DNA of 64,000 nucleotides from Strongylocentrotus purpuratus (GCF_000002235.5 NW_022145551.1:2552501-2616500); one strand, 5' to 3'. Numbered from the stretch's first letter, positions 45,951-57,832 are shown. The notes: generated from the letters alone by a model not told the origin. Numbers and translations are program-made.

Positions 45951-46687
45951 TGCTCATACATATTGTCTCTCTCTATCTCTCTCTATACATATTCCTCCCT
46001 TTTTTTGTCTCTCTCTCTCTTTCTCTCTTCCTCTCTCTATCTCACTCGTCGCTGCAATATCCATTAGGGAAAGCACGCATCTCATCAGTCTTTATGCATC
46101 AGAAATTGGAGCAGCGTTTAACACCGGCCACTGACTTCTCACAAATCTCTTTATCTGGAGCATATCTAAACAGAGCGAGACTTAAAGCTTCATATCTCCC
46201 TCAATTGGAATTACCCAAGACGAAACAGGATACAATAAGGTACAGCCTGGTAATAGACCAACTAGATTGTCTTCTGACACAGTTTTCTCAAGAGCCTAGT
46301 CTCTTCTCAGTCGTTTTCTCCTATTCTCTTAAGTTTGCAATTGTTATAATTATGACAAATAAACAATATATACGTGCAAAACGGCTGGTTATTTTCTTTG
46401 AACAATTTTAAGCCATCTGTAACGGTGCTTATTAACGGTAATGAAATGATAATTCTGGAAAATAATGAAGAATTGCTGATGGATCTTAATCAGAAAGTAT
46501 TGTACTTTTCACGAGCCTGCTTTATACCATACGACGAGTTGTCCATGTTATGCATGTACAGAGCGTCGGCAGAGCCGTAATTATGTTTGAACGTTATTAG
46601 AAAATTGTCACCACGAATTGATGTAATATGTTCTTTTTGGAAGAAACCACTTTGTTTACTAAGGATTATTTAGACTTTCTTCTTTAA

Positions 46688-47053
46688 AGGTAAAGACCAG
46701 TTATGGTCATGCGATTGCATTGTGAAAGAAACGTTGTGGAATCGATCAGAAAAGGTTGATCATCTAGCATCTAGCATCTGCAAGGTTCTGGAATCATCAA
46801 AATGATAAGAAATTTGGCCCATTCTTCGTAAAGTTACAAGCACTATACACAGAAAGATGTATTTGGGACTACCCTATATCTCTCACAGACCATGAGAGAA
46901 ACAAATTGACCAAATATATGAATTATTAGGCGGTTTCCCGGCAAATTTTTTATCATCATGTATTAGTCAAAACATATTCTTTCACATGATTGGTAATGAG
47001 AGCTTCCATTTCATTTTTTGAAATTGGGGCGTTTCCAATACTGGTCTTTACCT
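46688..47053 (+). mobile_element. TTAA-type MITE, copy 3 (variant ends)
   Basis: TTAA occurs at 46684-46687 and 47054-47057. The ends AGGTAAAGACCAGT and ACTGGTCTTTACCT are perfect inverted repeats. The left third (TCATGCGATTGCATTGTGAA onward) matches copies 1 and 2, but the right half and terminal motif differ, so it is a recombinant or sister subfamily. Confidence 0.75.
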
Positions 47054-47689
47054 TTAATGTTTTTTTGTATATACCCATGATAATAGTTTAATGCATTTTC
47101 ATGGAATATGAGGACTTTATTTCCTTAAATGATCACACATTCAAAATATCATTTAAACACTTTCTCTCGATGTCCAACCTCACTGCTAGCGATATTTATT
47201 AGCGTCCGATGGGAGAGGTAAGGGGGGGGGGGGGAGGGTAAACTAACTGGCAGTGACACCCCCTCCCTCAATCCTTTCGCTCTGTTCAAGCTCAAATAAT
47301 ATACAGCATGTCACAAATTCTGGCTGACGAATTCATATGTTTGACAGCACAATGTGTTTACGCTTGCTACTCCATCAGGGTGAGATTTATTATCAGTACG
47401 ATGGATGTGTATTATCGTGAGGAGTAGCACGCAATCGTATCACCAGTAAACGCGATCGAGAGAAGATGCAACACATATGTTATATTGGAAATGTATTCCG
47501 AAATGTTACAAATTATGTTTGAAAGGATGATATGGAAACCAATGCAAAGATTACTTTACTGTTAACAATTTTAAAATATATTTGTCAAATATATTATAGG
47601 CTATACATAAATATAGTATATTTTAAATGTCACATATGAAATATATTTATGATATTTTTTTTTTTAAAGTAAGCCAAATCTGAAGTAAT

Positions 47690-47850
47690 TTGAAACATAT
47701 TTGTTGTGAAAATGTATTATTTCAAATAGATTTTGAAATGTAGCGTTTCAAACGTATTTTGAAAAGTCAAGTTTGAAATTTGTTTTGAAATGTGACATTT
47801 GAAGTACCTTTTAAAATGTTACATTCAGGAATTTGAAATGTTACAGATTA
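47690..47850. repeat. Degenerate 26-bp tandem repeat
   Basis: Units beginning TTGAAATGT, TTGAAAAGT, TTGAAATGT and TTAAAATGT follow at 26-base spacing from about 47730. Earlier decayed units extend to the left. Confidence 0.65.
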
Positions 47851-48128
47851 TAACGGTACATTGATATAGCGCATTACGTGAAAACTCCAATACGCTTTGC
47901 AAGCTAATATCCTTGGAAACACATTTTGCAAAATTTCAGAGACTCATTTAAGATTTAGAATTTCAAAATGTTGTCATTTCAGTTGTTTCAAAGATAATAC
48001 ATGCACGGTAAAGAGCAATCCAATTAAAGACAATTCGTTAAGGCCTCCCGATAGAATGCTCAAACGAACACAAAATCCTTCAAGGTCTAATCGAAAAGAA
48101 TCCTTTCGAGATTTCCTAGCATGACAAA

Positions 48129-48360
48129 GAGGCTGTTCACACCGCAATGAGATAGCGCGGTCTATCGTAGCACCCCTTTTTTTCTAGCGCGCGCTAGACC
48201 GCGCTATCTCTCGTGGACCACCCCCAAGAGGTGCTCCAGTGGCACGCCGTTTTGGCTCGCCGTGGCTCGCTGTTGGGCAGACCGAAACGACGTTGTACCT
48301 TCCAAACCATAGAGATAGCGCGGTCTAGCGCGCGCTATCTCTGCCGGTGTGAACAGCCTC
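48129..48360 (+). mobile_element. GC-rich hairpin MITE, copy 1
   Basis: The ends GAGGCTGTTCACACCG and CGGTGTGAACAGCCTC are perfect inverted repeats. Inside, GAGATAGCGCGGTCTA (48149-48164) is exactly complementary to 48195-48210. A second palindrome, AGAGATAGCGCG...CGCGCTATCTCT, lies at 48311-48342. Base composition differs sharply from the AT-rich surroundings. No transposase frame; open frames across it are chance. Confidence 0.85.
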
Positions 48361-48512
48361 CTAGAAAGCTTAAATTTCCAATCAATTCCCTCTATCGGCC
48401 TTCAAAAGACAGAGCACTTTGAGTTGTGTAATTATATTACGCGAAGGGAGGGCATATACCGTCCCTTTAAAAGTAAAATAAAATCGCCCGCGGCTTCGCT
48501 TTCCATAAAATA

Positions 48513-48743
48513 GAGGCTGTTCACACCGCAATGAGATAGCGCGGTCTATCGTAGCACCCCGTTTTTTCTAGCGCGCGCTAGACCGTGCTATCTCTCGTGG
48601 ACCACCCCCAAGAGGTGCTCCATTGGCACGCCGTTTTGGCTCGCCGTGGCTCGCTGTTGGGTGGCTGAAACGACGTTGTACCTTCCAAACCGCAGAGATA
48701 GCGCGATCTAGCGCGCGCTATTTCTGCCGGTGTGAACAGCCTC
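48513..48743 (+). mobile_element. GC-rich hairpin MITE, copy 2
   Basis: Nearly identical to copy 1 in sequence, length and orientation, starting 384 bases downstream, with the same 16-base ends. ATA on both sides could be a 3-base target duplication, but copy 1 shows none. The high identity suggests recent insertion or local duplication. Confidence 0.85.
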
Positions 48744-48957
48744 ATAGTGAATCTGTGTCGGCGCATAAGATGGACCTTTACAATGCCAAACGCACAAACA
48801 TTGAACGTTTGTTTGATGGAGGCTTTAAACACGACAATGACCTTCATAGAAATGCATTCATTGCAGTGACATGTGCATTGTAAATCAGTGTAGAACAGAG
48901 TCGGTGAAAAGCTATATCCGTACGAATCAAAACAATGCTAGGTGAATTTATATCAAC

Positions 48958-48989
<32 letters not shown>

Positions 48990-49060
48990 TTCTCTCTCAC
49001 TCCCTCTCTCTCCCTCTCCATCTCTCTCTTTCTCTTTCTATTTATCCATCTATTATGTCC
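48958..49060. repeat. CT-rich microsatellite
   Basis: Interrupted CT runs followed by TCTAT units near 49078-49095. Confidence 0.95.
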
Positions 49061-49435
49061 ATCAGTATGTATATTTATCTATCTATCTGTCTATCTCTTC
49101 TCTTATAAACGAAACAAAATCTTGTTTGAAATCCTCAATAGATCTTTTTTTTTAAAGAGATAATACAAAACTCTGACAATCCAATCAAGTTTGTCAACTT
49201 TTGAAATGTAAACAAATAACACCAAAAAACTATCTTACATTTCGACTTCTTATTCTGTGTGTCAGTGAACCGGTTTCATTACACGAGATAATAAATTGAT
49301 ACGTGGCCAATGATTCAAATTTCCATATTTACCACAGACGCTTAATAGATCCAATATCCGGCGCCAGACATGCTAAAGCAACCAGATACATATCTTTAAA
49401 GCATGTCGTATAAAATCAAATGTATCAAACTTTAA

Positions 49436-49806
49436 AAGCATCGTTAACCGTTTTAAATCTGAGATGCATGCCTACGTGTTATCAGTGCCTGTGATATGGA
49501 GTTATATTAAAGCCCTAAAAAATGAGCTTCAAAATAATCATGAAGTGCCTCAAAAAAGTAAAAATATTTGAATGACCGGTTTTACCATACTCATTTTCCC
49601 CAACAGACTGTAGTGTTATGAAAATTGTTAGGAAAACGAATTTTTAAATTTCGATTTCCAATCATAAATATCTCGATAATCAGACAGGCGATCAGCTTGT
49701 AAAAGTCATGGGGTTCCTGACTGACCTAAATAATATAATCATCATTGCAGCATGAGCTAAATCCAGGATTTTGTTCAAGAATCTGAGACAAAGTTACCTG
49801 ATCCCT
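49436..49806 (-). mobile_element. TTAA element, second family, copy 1
   Basis: TTAA flanks at 49432-49435 and 49807-49810. Internal sequence (GACCGGTTTTACCATACTCA; TCAGACAGGCGATCAGCTTG; AAATCCAGGATTTTGTTC) is matched in inverse orientation at 52889-53273. The inner ends (AAGCATCG and GATCCCT) are not clear inverted repeats. Confidence 0.75.
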
Positions 49807-50029
49807 TTAAATAAACATCTGCCATGCTAAATCTCTTGTGAGCTGATGTGATATACTCTCGTTATTGCGTGTCTGAAAATTAATTCTGACGCCATTTATT
49901 TCATGCATGTGCGATCTTACTCGGATATGAACATAGTATGACTATGATAATAACAATCTGGGATTATATATCCCTTGATACGAAATATCGTCTCTCAGCG
50001 CTTTACAGATATTATTACCCCGGTCATCG

Positions 50030-50287
50030 GATTCATTCATGCACCGTATGCACCATCTCCACTCCCTGGGGAGTATTCTTATCATATGGTCACCTTAAGG
50101 GCATTTATGGTAATTACTAAAACAAAGGCTTTCGTTCTACAAGGTCCCATTTCTCCCCTGAATCTATATGGAGTGGCAAATTTTGAATTAATGCCTTGCC
50201 AAAGGACAATAGTGCCGTGTCGGGGATCGAACCCACGACCTTCGCATTTCAAGTCATGTCCTTCAACTACTCGACTAAGACACCTCT
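50030..50287 (-). mobile_element. tRNA-Ser-derived SINE, copy B
   Basis: On the minus strand the head has TTAGTCGAGTAGTTGAAGGA, GACTTGAAATGC and GTGGGTTCGATCCCC. This follows tRNA-Ser(UGA) in box A, anticodon loop (TGA) and box B. The body CCTTTGGCAAGGCATTAAT and TTTGCCACTC is shared with the SINE at 3.7 kb. The acceptor stem does not pair as in a functional tRNA. Confidence 0.75.
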
Positions 50288-50354
50288 AAATAAATAAAGC
50301 AGAAAAGGCGGCTTATTACAACGTGGTGTGTGTGTGTGCGTGTGTGTGTAATTG

Positions 50355-50522
50355 GGTTTTTACAGATGTGTATCAATCAGGTATGATTATTTACGTCTGG
50401 GAACCGACCTTTCACGTCACCATCCGAAAGACATGACTCAGTTTCGAACCTTCGTTCTCGGCCGAATCAGTTTGTAACTTTCATGTTTAGCTGAATTACG
50501 GGCGCACGCAACAACGCCACAC
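50355..50522 (-). mobile_element. SINE with Alu-like head, second copy
   Basis: On the minus strand: GGCGTTGTTGCGTGCGCCCG, TAATTCAGCT, GTTACAAACTGATTCGGCCG, GGTTCGAAACTGAGTCATG, TCTTTCGGATGGTGACGTGA, and an end at about CATCTGTAAAAACCC. A TG/GT microsatellite follows (50325-50350). It is the same family as 26194-26358 and lies next to the tRNA-Ser-derived SINE in the same orientation. Confidence 0.75.
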
Positions 50523-50529
50523 GGAGTGT

Positions 50530-51400
50530 GTTTAATATCCTTATTTTAACACATTATAACACAATAAATTCAGTAGGTGGTAACAGTTACCTTAATTACT
50601 ATGGTTAAATTCATGGTTGCGGGCATGTTATTCATATAAAGCACCTTTTCTGTCTCCCGCAAACTACCCTCTTCCCATAACACACCCACACATGACACAC
50701 CTGACAGTTTGCTCTATATACGTCTTCCCCATCTCTAGTTCATGGACTTTTATTTAAGCATGACGTTGTTTGTAAACAGAAAATATCGTCGGCTACCTGC
50801 GTGCAAGAAAGCCGCAAGAGCTACAAGGTATGCACAATGTATTGTCAATGCAGTAACGGAATTCTTTCCCTACACTTTTTTTGTTGGAAAGTTGTTAAAT
50901 ACCGTTAAAAACAGACATACTATAATTATAAAGCTTCTAGTCTTGACCTCAACGATTTAAGCAGAAGCTATTATTTTTTTAAACGCTTGTTTTCCAATAG
51001 CTTCCGCGTATTTTATGTCTGATTTCGGCTTTCTGTTCTTTCTTTGATTTTAATACTCCGATGAGGACAAGAAGAAAAACTTTAATATTTCTCTTTTCAT
51101 TGATGTTATACCTCTCGTCTAATAATACATATACTGCGTATGGTCGACATAAAGAGAAATGGATTGTAATACAATAGCTCCATTAGAAGCATTATAATAA
51201 AATCAAGTGAACGGTCGGCATGCCTTTACTTAGTAAGATATTGGAAGAAGATCGTCTTCTGGATTCAGATTAGTGAGCAGACGAGAAAACAGCTTTCAGA
51301 TGGCGGGTTTGGCATTTCGGTGCAGCTATCGATCAAACTCCGAGTAAACTCAAATATTTACTCGGTCATCATTCATCGGCACCGTATGAATTTTGATCGT
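50530..51400. other. Gene-free stretch
   Basis: No exon, RNA gene or bounded element was recognised. Confidence 0.5.
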
Positions 51401-51408
51401 CTGTTTAA

Positions 51409-51791
51409 AGATAAACTTGAGTTCTGGTAAAAAAAAGAAAATGAATTCTCACAGAATTTAACAAAACTTACACTGAATGTTCAAGATTACACATAAATGT
51501 CAAGTGCCAAACAATTTTGGAAGAAAATGTATACTGGCTGAGTAATGAGCATAGAAAGGTAAGGAAATCAGGGTAGTACCAGCCCCGACACCATGTGTGT
51601 TGTCCCATATACATCTATCTGTGTAAGTGATTGTTACTTTACCAAGACTCTGCCAAATTTATGATGATTTTGATGATTCTAGAATCTTGCATTACACACC
51701 ATTACTTACATGCTATATGATCAACTTTTCTGATCCATTCCACACCTTTTCTTTCACAATGCAATCGCATTACCAGTACTCAAGTTTATCT
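51409..51791 (-). mobile_element. TTAA-type MITE, copy 4
   Basis: TTAA occurs at 51405-51408 and 51792-51795. AGATAAACTTGAGT and ACTCAAGTTTATCT are perfect inverted ends. The right third, with CTTTCACAATGCAATCGCAT, matches the interior of copies 1-3; the left part has diverged or been replaced. Confidence 0.8.
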
Positions 51792-51795
51792 TTAA

Positions 51796-52799
51796 GTTGG
51801 TAACCTGTTAAATTTTGCCGAAGCTTAAAGTGAGTGCTGAATTCTTGCAAATATGATTAGAACACTTCACTTTAAAATAGAACATAACTGAATAGTTAAG
51901 AAGTTTGGACCAAAAAATTGACACCATAGGCGAGTGTGTGTATAAAATGTCCCATACATGCCGAAACCTGGTCGAAAGTTGTAGACTATATTTCTCGTTA
52001 CATTTGAAATAGATGAGGGCATTATCAGAGCAATCCATAAATTAGTTGTGTTTCTTTATATATACGGTGAGGGGTGTCAATTTTATATAAAAACTCAAAT
52101 TTTATATACGCCTCAAATGGGTCGTTTAACGTTATAGTTTCCCACCTTCCTACCCCGTCCCCCTTTTTGACAACCCGGAATCCACCTTTGATCTACATGT
52201 ATTTCTGCATAATATTCCAGGCTTGTAGACTTGCTTATACATCAACTCCATACTAACATACACGGGACAGACAATGACGTATGAAGGATAATTATCACCA
52301 ATTAACTGCGCACACATTTGTCATCAATCATCATTATAGCTGCATACTGTCATAAATATGTCTAAATGTCAGTATATTAAGCGAAGCAAGATATGTGGAA
52401 ATGCTGTATAGATTATGCTAGGGAAATCACTGCTTCTAGAAGGGCACTTTGGTAATAATTATGTTTTTGGGGTATGGCTAGAGTGCCCACGTCTGCGCAT
52501 GCGTGTAACTGCGCTATTCTGGTAAAAACAACACACAACAAAACAAACGATACGTCTCTAATTATACAGCGATCTGTATTCAATGAAATAAAATAAAAAG
52601 TGAGAACTAGAGAGAAATATCTCACTTTAGTACAGTACTTTTACTCACAAGCCTCGAAATGTTTTCCTACATGTCCAGTACATAAACAGATCCCGGACTG
52701 TGTGTAAAGTATATGAGTGCGCAGACATTGAAACCTTCTGCAATGTATATAATATATTTAATCATCATCATAAACCATCACTGTCCTCACTTTGATCAC

Positions 52800-52800
<1 letters not shown>
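51796..52800. other. AT-rich stretch, no gene seen
   Basis: No coding or repeat structure with clear boundaries was recognised. Confidence 0.5.

Positions 52801-52830
<30 letters not shown>
52801..52830. repeat. ATC trinucleotide repeat
   Basis: About 10 ATC units. Confidence 0.97.
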
Positions 52831-52831
<1 letters not shown>

Positions 52832-52888
52832 CTGCACCTTAAATTAATTTACGCTGACACGCTTTTAATAGATCTTTTCTTTGCTTAA

Positions 52889-53273
52889 AGGGATATGGTA
52901 TCTTTGTCTCAGATTTTGAAACAAAATCCTGGATTCAGCTCATGCTGCAATGATAATTATAAACCTTTAGGTCAGTCAGGAACTCCATGACTTTTACAAG
53001 CCGATCGCCTGTCTGATTATCAAGAAATCTATGATTGGAAATCAAAAAACAAATTTTGCGTTTTTCTAACGGTTTTATATAACACTACAGTCTATTGGGG
53101 AAAATGAGTATGGTAAAACCGGTCACTCAAAGATTTTTTTTAAAACTTTTTTGAGGCGCTTCATGATCATTTTGATGCGCAATTTTGTTTAGGGCTTCAA
53201 TATTACACCGTATCATAGACACTGATAACACGTAGGGCCTTGCATCTCAGATTAACATTGTTAAACGATGCCT
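52889..53273 (+). mobile_element. TTAA element, second family, copy 2
   Basis: TTAA occurs at 52885-52888 and 53274-53277. It is inverted relative to 49436-49806, with close similarity along its length. Both copies carry TGATAACACGTA (or complement) and GGTTTTACCATACTCATTTT (or complement). Confidence 0.8.
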
Positions 53274-53277
53274 TTAA

Positions 53278-54597
53278 CTCACAAACCTGTAGCATATGGT
53301 TGCATGGTGCCTCTCTCTTTCTCGCAATTTGCATTTGGTTTCGAGATTGTCAACCTCTTTTATCTTCGCTACCTCGCTTTACCCCCTTCCATAAGAAGAT
53401 TTATCTACTCCGACATTATTGCAGTCATCGTGCAATCAGTCTGGTAGTCTTAATATAAGGCGAATTACCTTTTTAATTCAGTCTCGAACTCATTTCCATT
53501 TTGTTGTGGATAATGTAATTTTCATACTTTTGTCGAATTCATAGAGTTATCATATCATGCTTATTCCGTTCTATGTTTTCATCAGTCTACGTCATAAACA
53601 TTCCAATATAAGGCCATAGAATATGCGGTATTTCAAGGGTGTCTGGATATCTAGATAAAATGCAAAGTTCCTCTCTTATAATTTCTTGTTCTTATTTTTA
53701 CATTTTAGCAAAACACGTTCCATTATGAGGCTATGTAATTTGAAAGAGAGGCCTGAAAATCTGGTGAAGGTAAGAAATAACCTTTTATTCTAATGAGAAA
53801 TAATGTCACAGCAACAACATCCGAATGATTGCTCTTAAAATGCTCTTTACAAAATCAGCTTCTAAATTCGCAAAAAGTCTGACGCCGTATTTTACCTATA
53901 TGTATGTGTCCGGTGTTTCTAACCGTGGTGATTTGAAGTTCCTTTAACTTTGAAAAGCAGCATAATCAGCATTATCTTCATCATAATAGCTTTACGTCTT
54001 GTGATCAGAGGGTGATATAAAGTGAGTCTGGGTACAAAACTATAATCCACTTGTGAAAGCTTGGTGCTGGCATGGCCTCAGGAAGGTTTATGCCCTTTCA
54101 CGGTCTTCGGTACGATTATTGATCTGTGCATGTCTTGCTAGGCTCGGCAGTGAGTGTACGAGCAAAGCACAAGATTGCTCGCGTATAAGCCGCCCCTGTA
54201 CAAAATTGCCCATTCGCGTATATTGGAAAGATTTCCAATAGCATTTGATGCGAAAAATCAAACATGTAAAATCTTAAAGGCACACTGTCCTACTTGTAGC
54301 TACTTGCTCCCTCTATATAGAAAACTTCCCAAATCGGTGCCTGTTGGTCCCCCATGATCCTCTTTTTCTTATGTTAAATGAGAGCTGAGTTAATGAGATA
54401 GCCACCTGTCAGTGACCTCGTTGGCTCGCTGTGTTGTCTAATCCCTTCTAGCTGCAGTAGTAAAGCCTACCTTTAATGACCGAGGATCTGAATGTTCATA
54501 TGATCAAGAAAATCTAAATTTCAAGGGATTTATTCCTTCTTCGGACGCAGACTTAAGGCTTAAGGCTCAGAATTAAAGTGACGTCAGACCAGTCGTG
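53278..54597. other. Gene-free stretch
   Basis: No exon or element was recognised. Open frames at 54053-54241 and 54154-54357 have no supporting signal. Confidence 0.45.
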
Positions 54598-54601
54598 TAA
54601 T

Positions 54602-54720
54602 CTAGTTGAAGTTGAAGTTCAAGTTCAAGTTTTATTTCCACATCTGATTAAAAAAACAAGTACAATTTATATGCATAAATACAATACTAAACGTTAAAAT
54701 GAAACATCTTCAATTGGAAT
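54602..54720 (-). mobile_element. Probable LINE or SINE 3' end with TTGAAG/TTCAAG tail
   Basis: AGTTGAAGTTGAAGTTCAAG precedes TTTTATTTCCACATC. Read on the minus strand this is an AT-rich 3' end with a short repeat tail, like that at 41.0 kb. No coding domain remains. Confidence 0.35.
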
Positions 54721-55434
54721 CACGATTTGGCTTTCGGCTTTTATTCTGACTAGAATAGTTAAATTTACCAAAAGTAAGGTTATTGGTATTATTATCATTA
54801 TTTAGAAGCTAAAACCAGGAAGACGTAGTTTAGATTTCATATCTAATAGAATTGCCTTTTCTTCGAAATTCGGATCATAGGGCGATCGTGCAGTGTGCGA
54901 TAGACAGTCGCTTGTGTACGTCATCTCCACTCATGCAACACTCAACATTTACTTTCCAGCATCAATCGAAACATACAGCTATTATATGGATGTTACTCTT
55001 ATAAACCAGAAATGAGGATAACTTAAGAAAATCACTTCATGTTCTTCTCTTTCCCCGATAGATTCTGAAAAAAGAAAAGCAATGACTGTGATAATGCAGT
55101 ACTCAAAACGTTATCTAAGTTAGATATAGTATTATTATTTTCCTGGAGATCATTATAGTCTGTTCTAAAGTGTTTTCTATATACTATACAGCTCTAACAA
55201 AATATAGGCATGATTATTAAGACTTTTCTATGGAATAGATAAATCAAGATGGATTTGGCATATGTTTGGTACAATTCTACATGGAATGTGGAAAATATTG
55301 AAGCACCCTATATACAATCATGTATAAAGGACGTTGCCTTGTTAACCAGATGCGTGATTAAGCTGACTACTAAATTAGTGCTTCACACCTGAGTGGGAAA
55401 CTTCACATTCATTTTATATGGAAGGTCATACATT

Positions 55435-55595
55435 AGGTGGTGTCAGATAGAGGCCCAGAATCCGGATTTTAGTTATCCGGATCATTCGTAGTCTGTCACC
55501 AGTCTGTCACCGACGTAAATGAAAAAAAAAAAAACTAGATTTCTAAAATCTGGTTTATTCGAGATGGGTCGGGATTTTTCTGTGTGACACCGCCT
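55435..55595. mobile_element. MITE with AGGYGGTGTCA ends
   Basis: AGGTGGTGTCAGATAGAGG at the left and CTGTGTGACACCGCCT at the right are imperfect inverted repeats. CCGGATTTTAG pairs loosely with CTAAAATCTGG further in. A poly-A run of about 13 lies in the middle. Confidence 0.6.
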
Positions 55596-56319
55596 GTGTG
55601 ATTTCTATAAGTTCAGATCATGCAGTTCTCACCCAAAAGGCATTTTATGAGGCGCAAAGTATTATGCACGCTGAATATAAATACAGCCAAACAAATGTCT
55701 TCTTCGTCAGCAGATAGATTAAGTCGGAAGGATTTGAAACATTGTGTTCATAAAATTGTATCATTCGGGTAGTATGCAGTATGGAATAAGCCGGATGGTA
55801 TTAGCGGTGCAAATGTGGTTTATTATTTCTGTTTGTTTGGTATTCATTTCATCTCATACATATCACTAAGGAATTAAGAACATGTGATCGGATAAGCACC
55901 TTATGTACGTCTAGAAATCCTCTCAAGGCTACTTAAGTTTGTAGGATTAATGCATTTCTAAAGGGTACTGTGGAGCGGAAATGGTTTCAAATCTCAGAGA
56001 TATTTCCGTTATATGACCCGCTGATACAAGACCACAAAGATATTGCACATTCTCCGTTATTGTGGAGATTATCTCCGTCTCGAATATTTCGTTAGAGAGG
56101 CCAACTGGTAATGTAATGTTAGTTCGAACAAAACTGTCATTCTGTCATAGAATCATTCTGATGAAGAGGTAAATAGGGGGTGATAAGTATTGTTAGAATT
56201 TGAACTTTTTAGAATGTTCACATTATTACACGATTACAAAGGTTTGTTGCAAATCACGATTACGAAATCCAGATGCCAAAGGTATAGTAATGATATTCGC
56301 CTCCTGTAATTTTCCATTT

Positions 56320-56540
56320 TCTTCCCTCCCTCCCTCCCTACCTCTCTGGGCATCTACGCCTTCTCTCTTTTCTTCTCTTCTCTTCTCTTCTCTTCCCCCA
56401 TCCCTCCCGCTCAGTTTCCTTCTACCCCTCTATCTATCTCCCTCTATCCCGCCCCTCTCTCTCTCTTCTCCCCTCTCTCATCCCTTCCCACCTCCCCCAC
56501 CCCCTCTGTCCTTCTCTCATCTTCTCTCTTTCTATCTCCC
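56320..56540. repeat. Pyrimidine-rich CT block
   Basis: CCCTCC, TCTTC and CTCT units over about 220 bases. Pro/Ser/Leu-rich frames over it are artefacts. Confidence 0.9.
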
Positions 56541-57430
56541 ACGTATAGATCATCACTGAGGCGTAATGGGTTAATAGGCTCATGGGTGTCGCGGTGAACA
56601 CGTTGTCGGGTTGGCCGTTTTTTCACGGGTGATTCGAGCCGACGATTATGAGGTGGCTAGAGATTGGTTTCGACGTCGAGTAGCGAGGGAGACGAGAAAT
56701 TTAATTACAAACCGCCATCTTCTCTTTCTCTATCGTCCATGGATAGCAAATGCGTGCCCGGGATTCGGGAAAAGCAATAATGGTCGTGTCATAACTAGGG
56801 GCAGAGCAAAACTGGTGTTTTATCCAAGTCACACTGACAAATAACCTTCCTCAAATGTATCCCGACATAGCAGACAAAGCAGCTAAATAGTCTCGATATT
56901 ATAACAAGACCCACCCCCACCCCCCCCCTACACACAACAAATTAATCAGTAGGCCCCAGAATGATTTGTGAAATTATGATTATATAATATATCTATCCAT
57001 TCTCTCGGTAATTTATGTCCTTCCATGTTTAGAAAAATGCTGCTTTATATCTTGAGCTACCATGCCCCATCAAGTCAATTTAATTCGTAAACATGCGCCC
57101 TCCCCTACCCCAATCATGTCATCGCCAATGACCCCCAAATGACTCGGTCATAATATATACACGTGATAGAATTTATAATCCTCTACCATATCCGATGTGT
57201 CCACTGTTGGTGCGTAAACTGTATAGCCATCATAATACTACAACAATGTTGATAGGCTTAAGAACCCGTTAACCTTCGCTAAGACAAACGTTGATTGTTA
57301 ATGAATAACTCAAATGTAAATAATTATAGATAGTGCTTACGCTGACACATTGATCAACTGTGTTGATAGATGATGTGTATATACAGGTGCCCTTGATATT
57401 TTGTTCTCGAATATAAATGGTAGTCATCTT
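56541..57430. other. Gene-free stretch
   Basis: The plus-strand frame 56611-56844 has an ordinary composition, but no domain, splice or homology support was seen. Confidence 0.4.
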
Positions 57431-57432
57431 AC

Positions 57433-57464
57433 CTGAAACTTTGTGATAGGGTTTTAGGTCCCAT
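57433..57464 (-). CDS. Weak candidate first coding exon of the PRR5-like gene
   Basis: ATG at 57464-57462 in good context (A at -3, G at +4), ten codons (MGPKTLSQSF), then AG left over before a strong donor TTTCAG|GTAAGA. The phase (2) fits the exon at 39635-39555, giving SF-R-VQSK. The implied intron is 17.8 kb and the N-terminus is shorter than in vertebrates. Donors with the right phase are common by chance. Confidence 0.2.
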
Positions 57465-57797
57465 CCTATGTAGGATGTAGAAGGCATACGTAATAATGCA
57501 ATCAGGAGTAAGTGATGTCTTACACACACAAGTGTATCGGCTTTATTTCGAACCTGGGACTTCAGTGTTTCAATATTACTGCCATCGCGCCTCGTAAAAT
57601 AATATTAATTCGTAAATATATTTATTTTAACATAATGCTTACACTCTATGCCAGGTTGACTGACGCTACAGCTACAGAAGTAATGCAGTTATTCGCGACC
57701 ATCAGCAGGGATAGTTGGTTAATAAACATTCAATCTCAATATTAGCGGTTACAAAATAATTATGTATGTATACATTCCCCTTCCCGCGTCAAGTTTC

Positions 57798-57798
57798 T

Positions 57799-57832
<34 letters not shown>
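57798..57832. repeat. CT microsatellite
   Basis: About 15 CT units. Confidence 0.97.

Noticed and set aside
46081..46411. Plus-strand frame after a CT repeat
   Set aside because: The frame is opened by the microsatellite upstream; the unique part shows no domain or splice context.
48213..48883. Open frames with repeated RRCTFQT-IEIARSSARY-like segments
   Set aside because: The shared peptides come from the two copies of the GC-rich hairpin MITE, not from a protein repeat.
50200..50287. Functional tRNA-Ser gene on the minus strand
   Set aside because: Box A, anticodon region and box B are tRNA-like, but the acceptor and variable arms do not pair and a SINE body follows.
56444..56844. Plus- and minus-strand frames around 56.5-56.8 kb
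   Set aside because: The first part is a CT block, and the rest has no homology, promoter or splice support that I can see.
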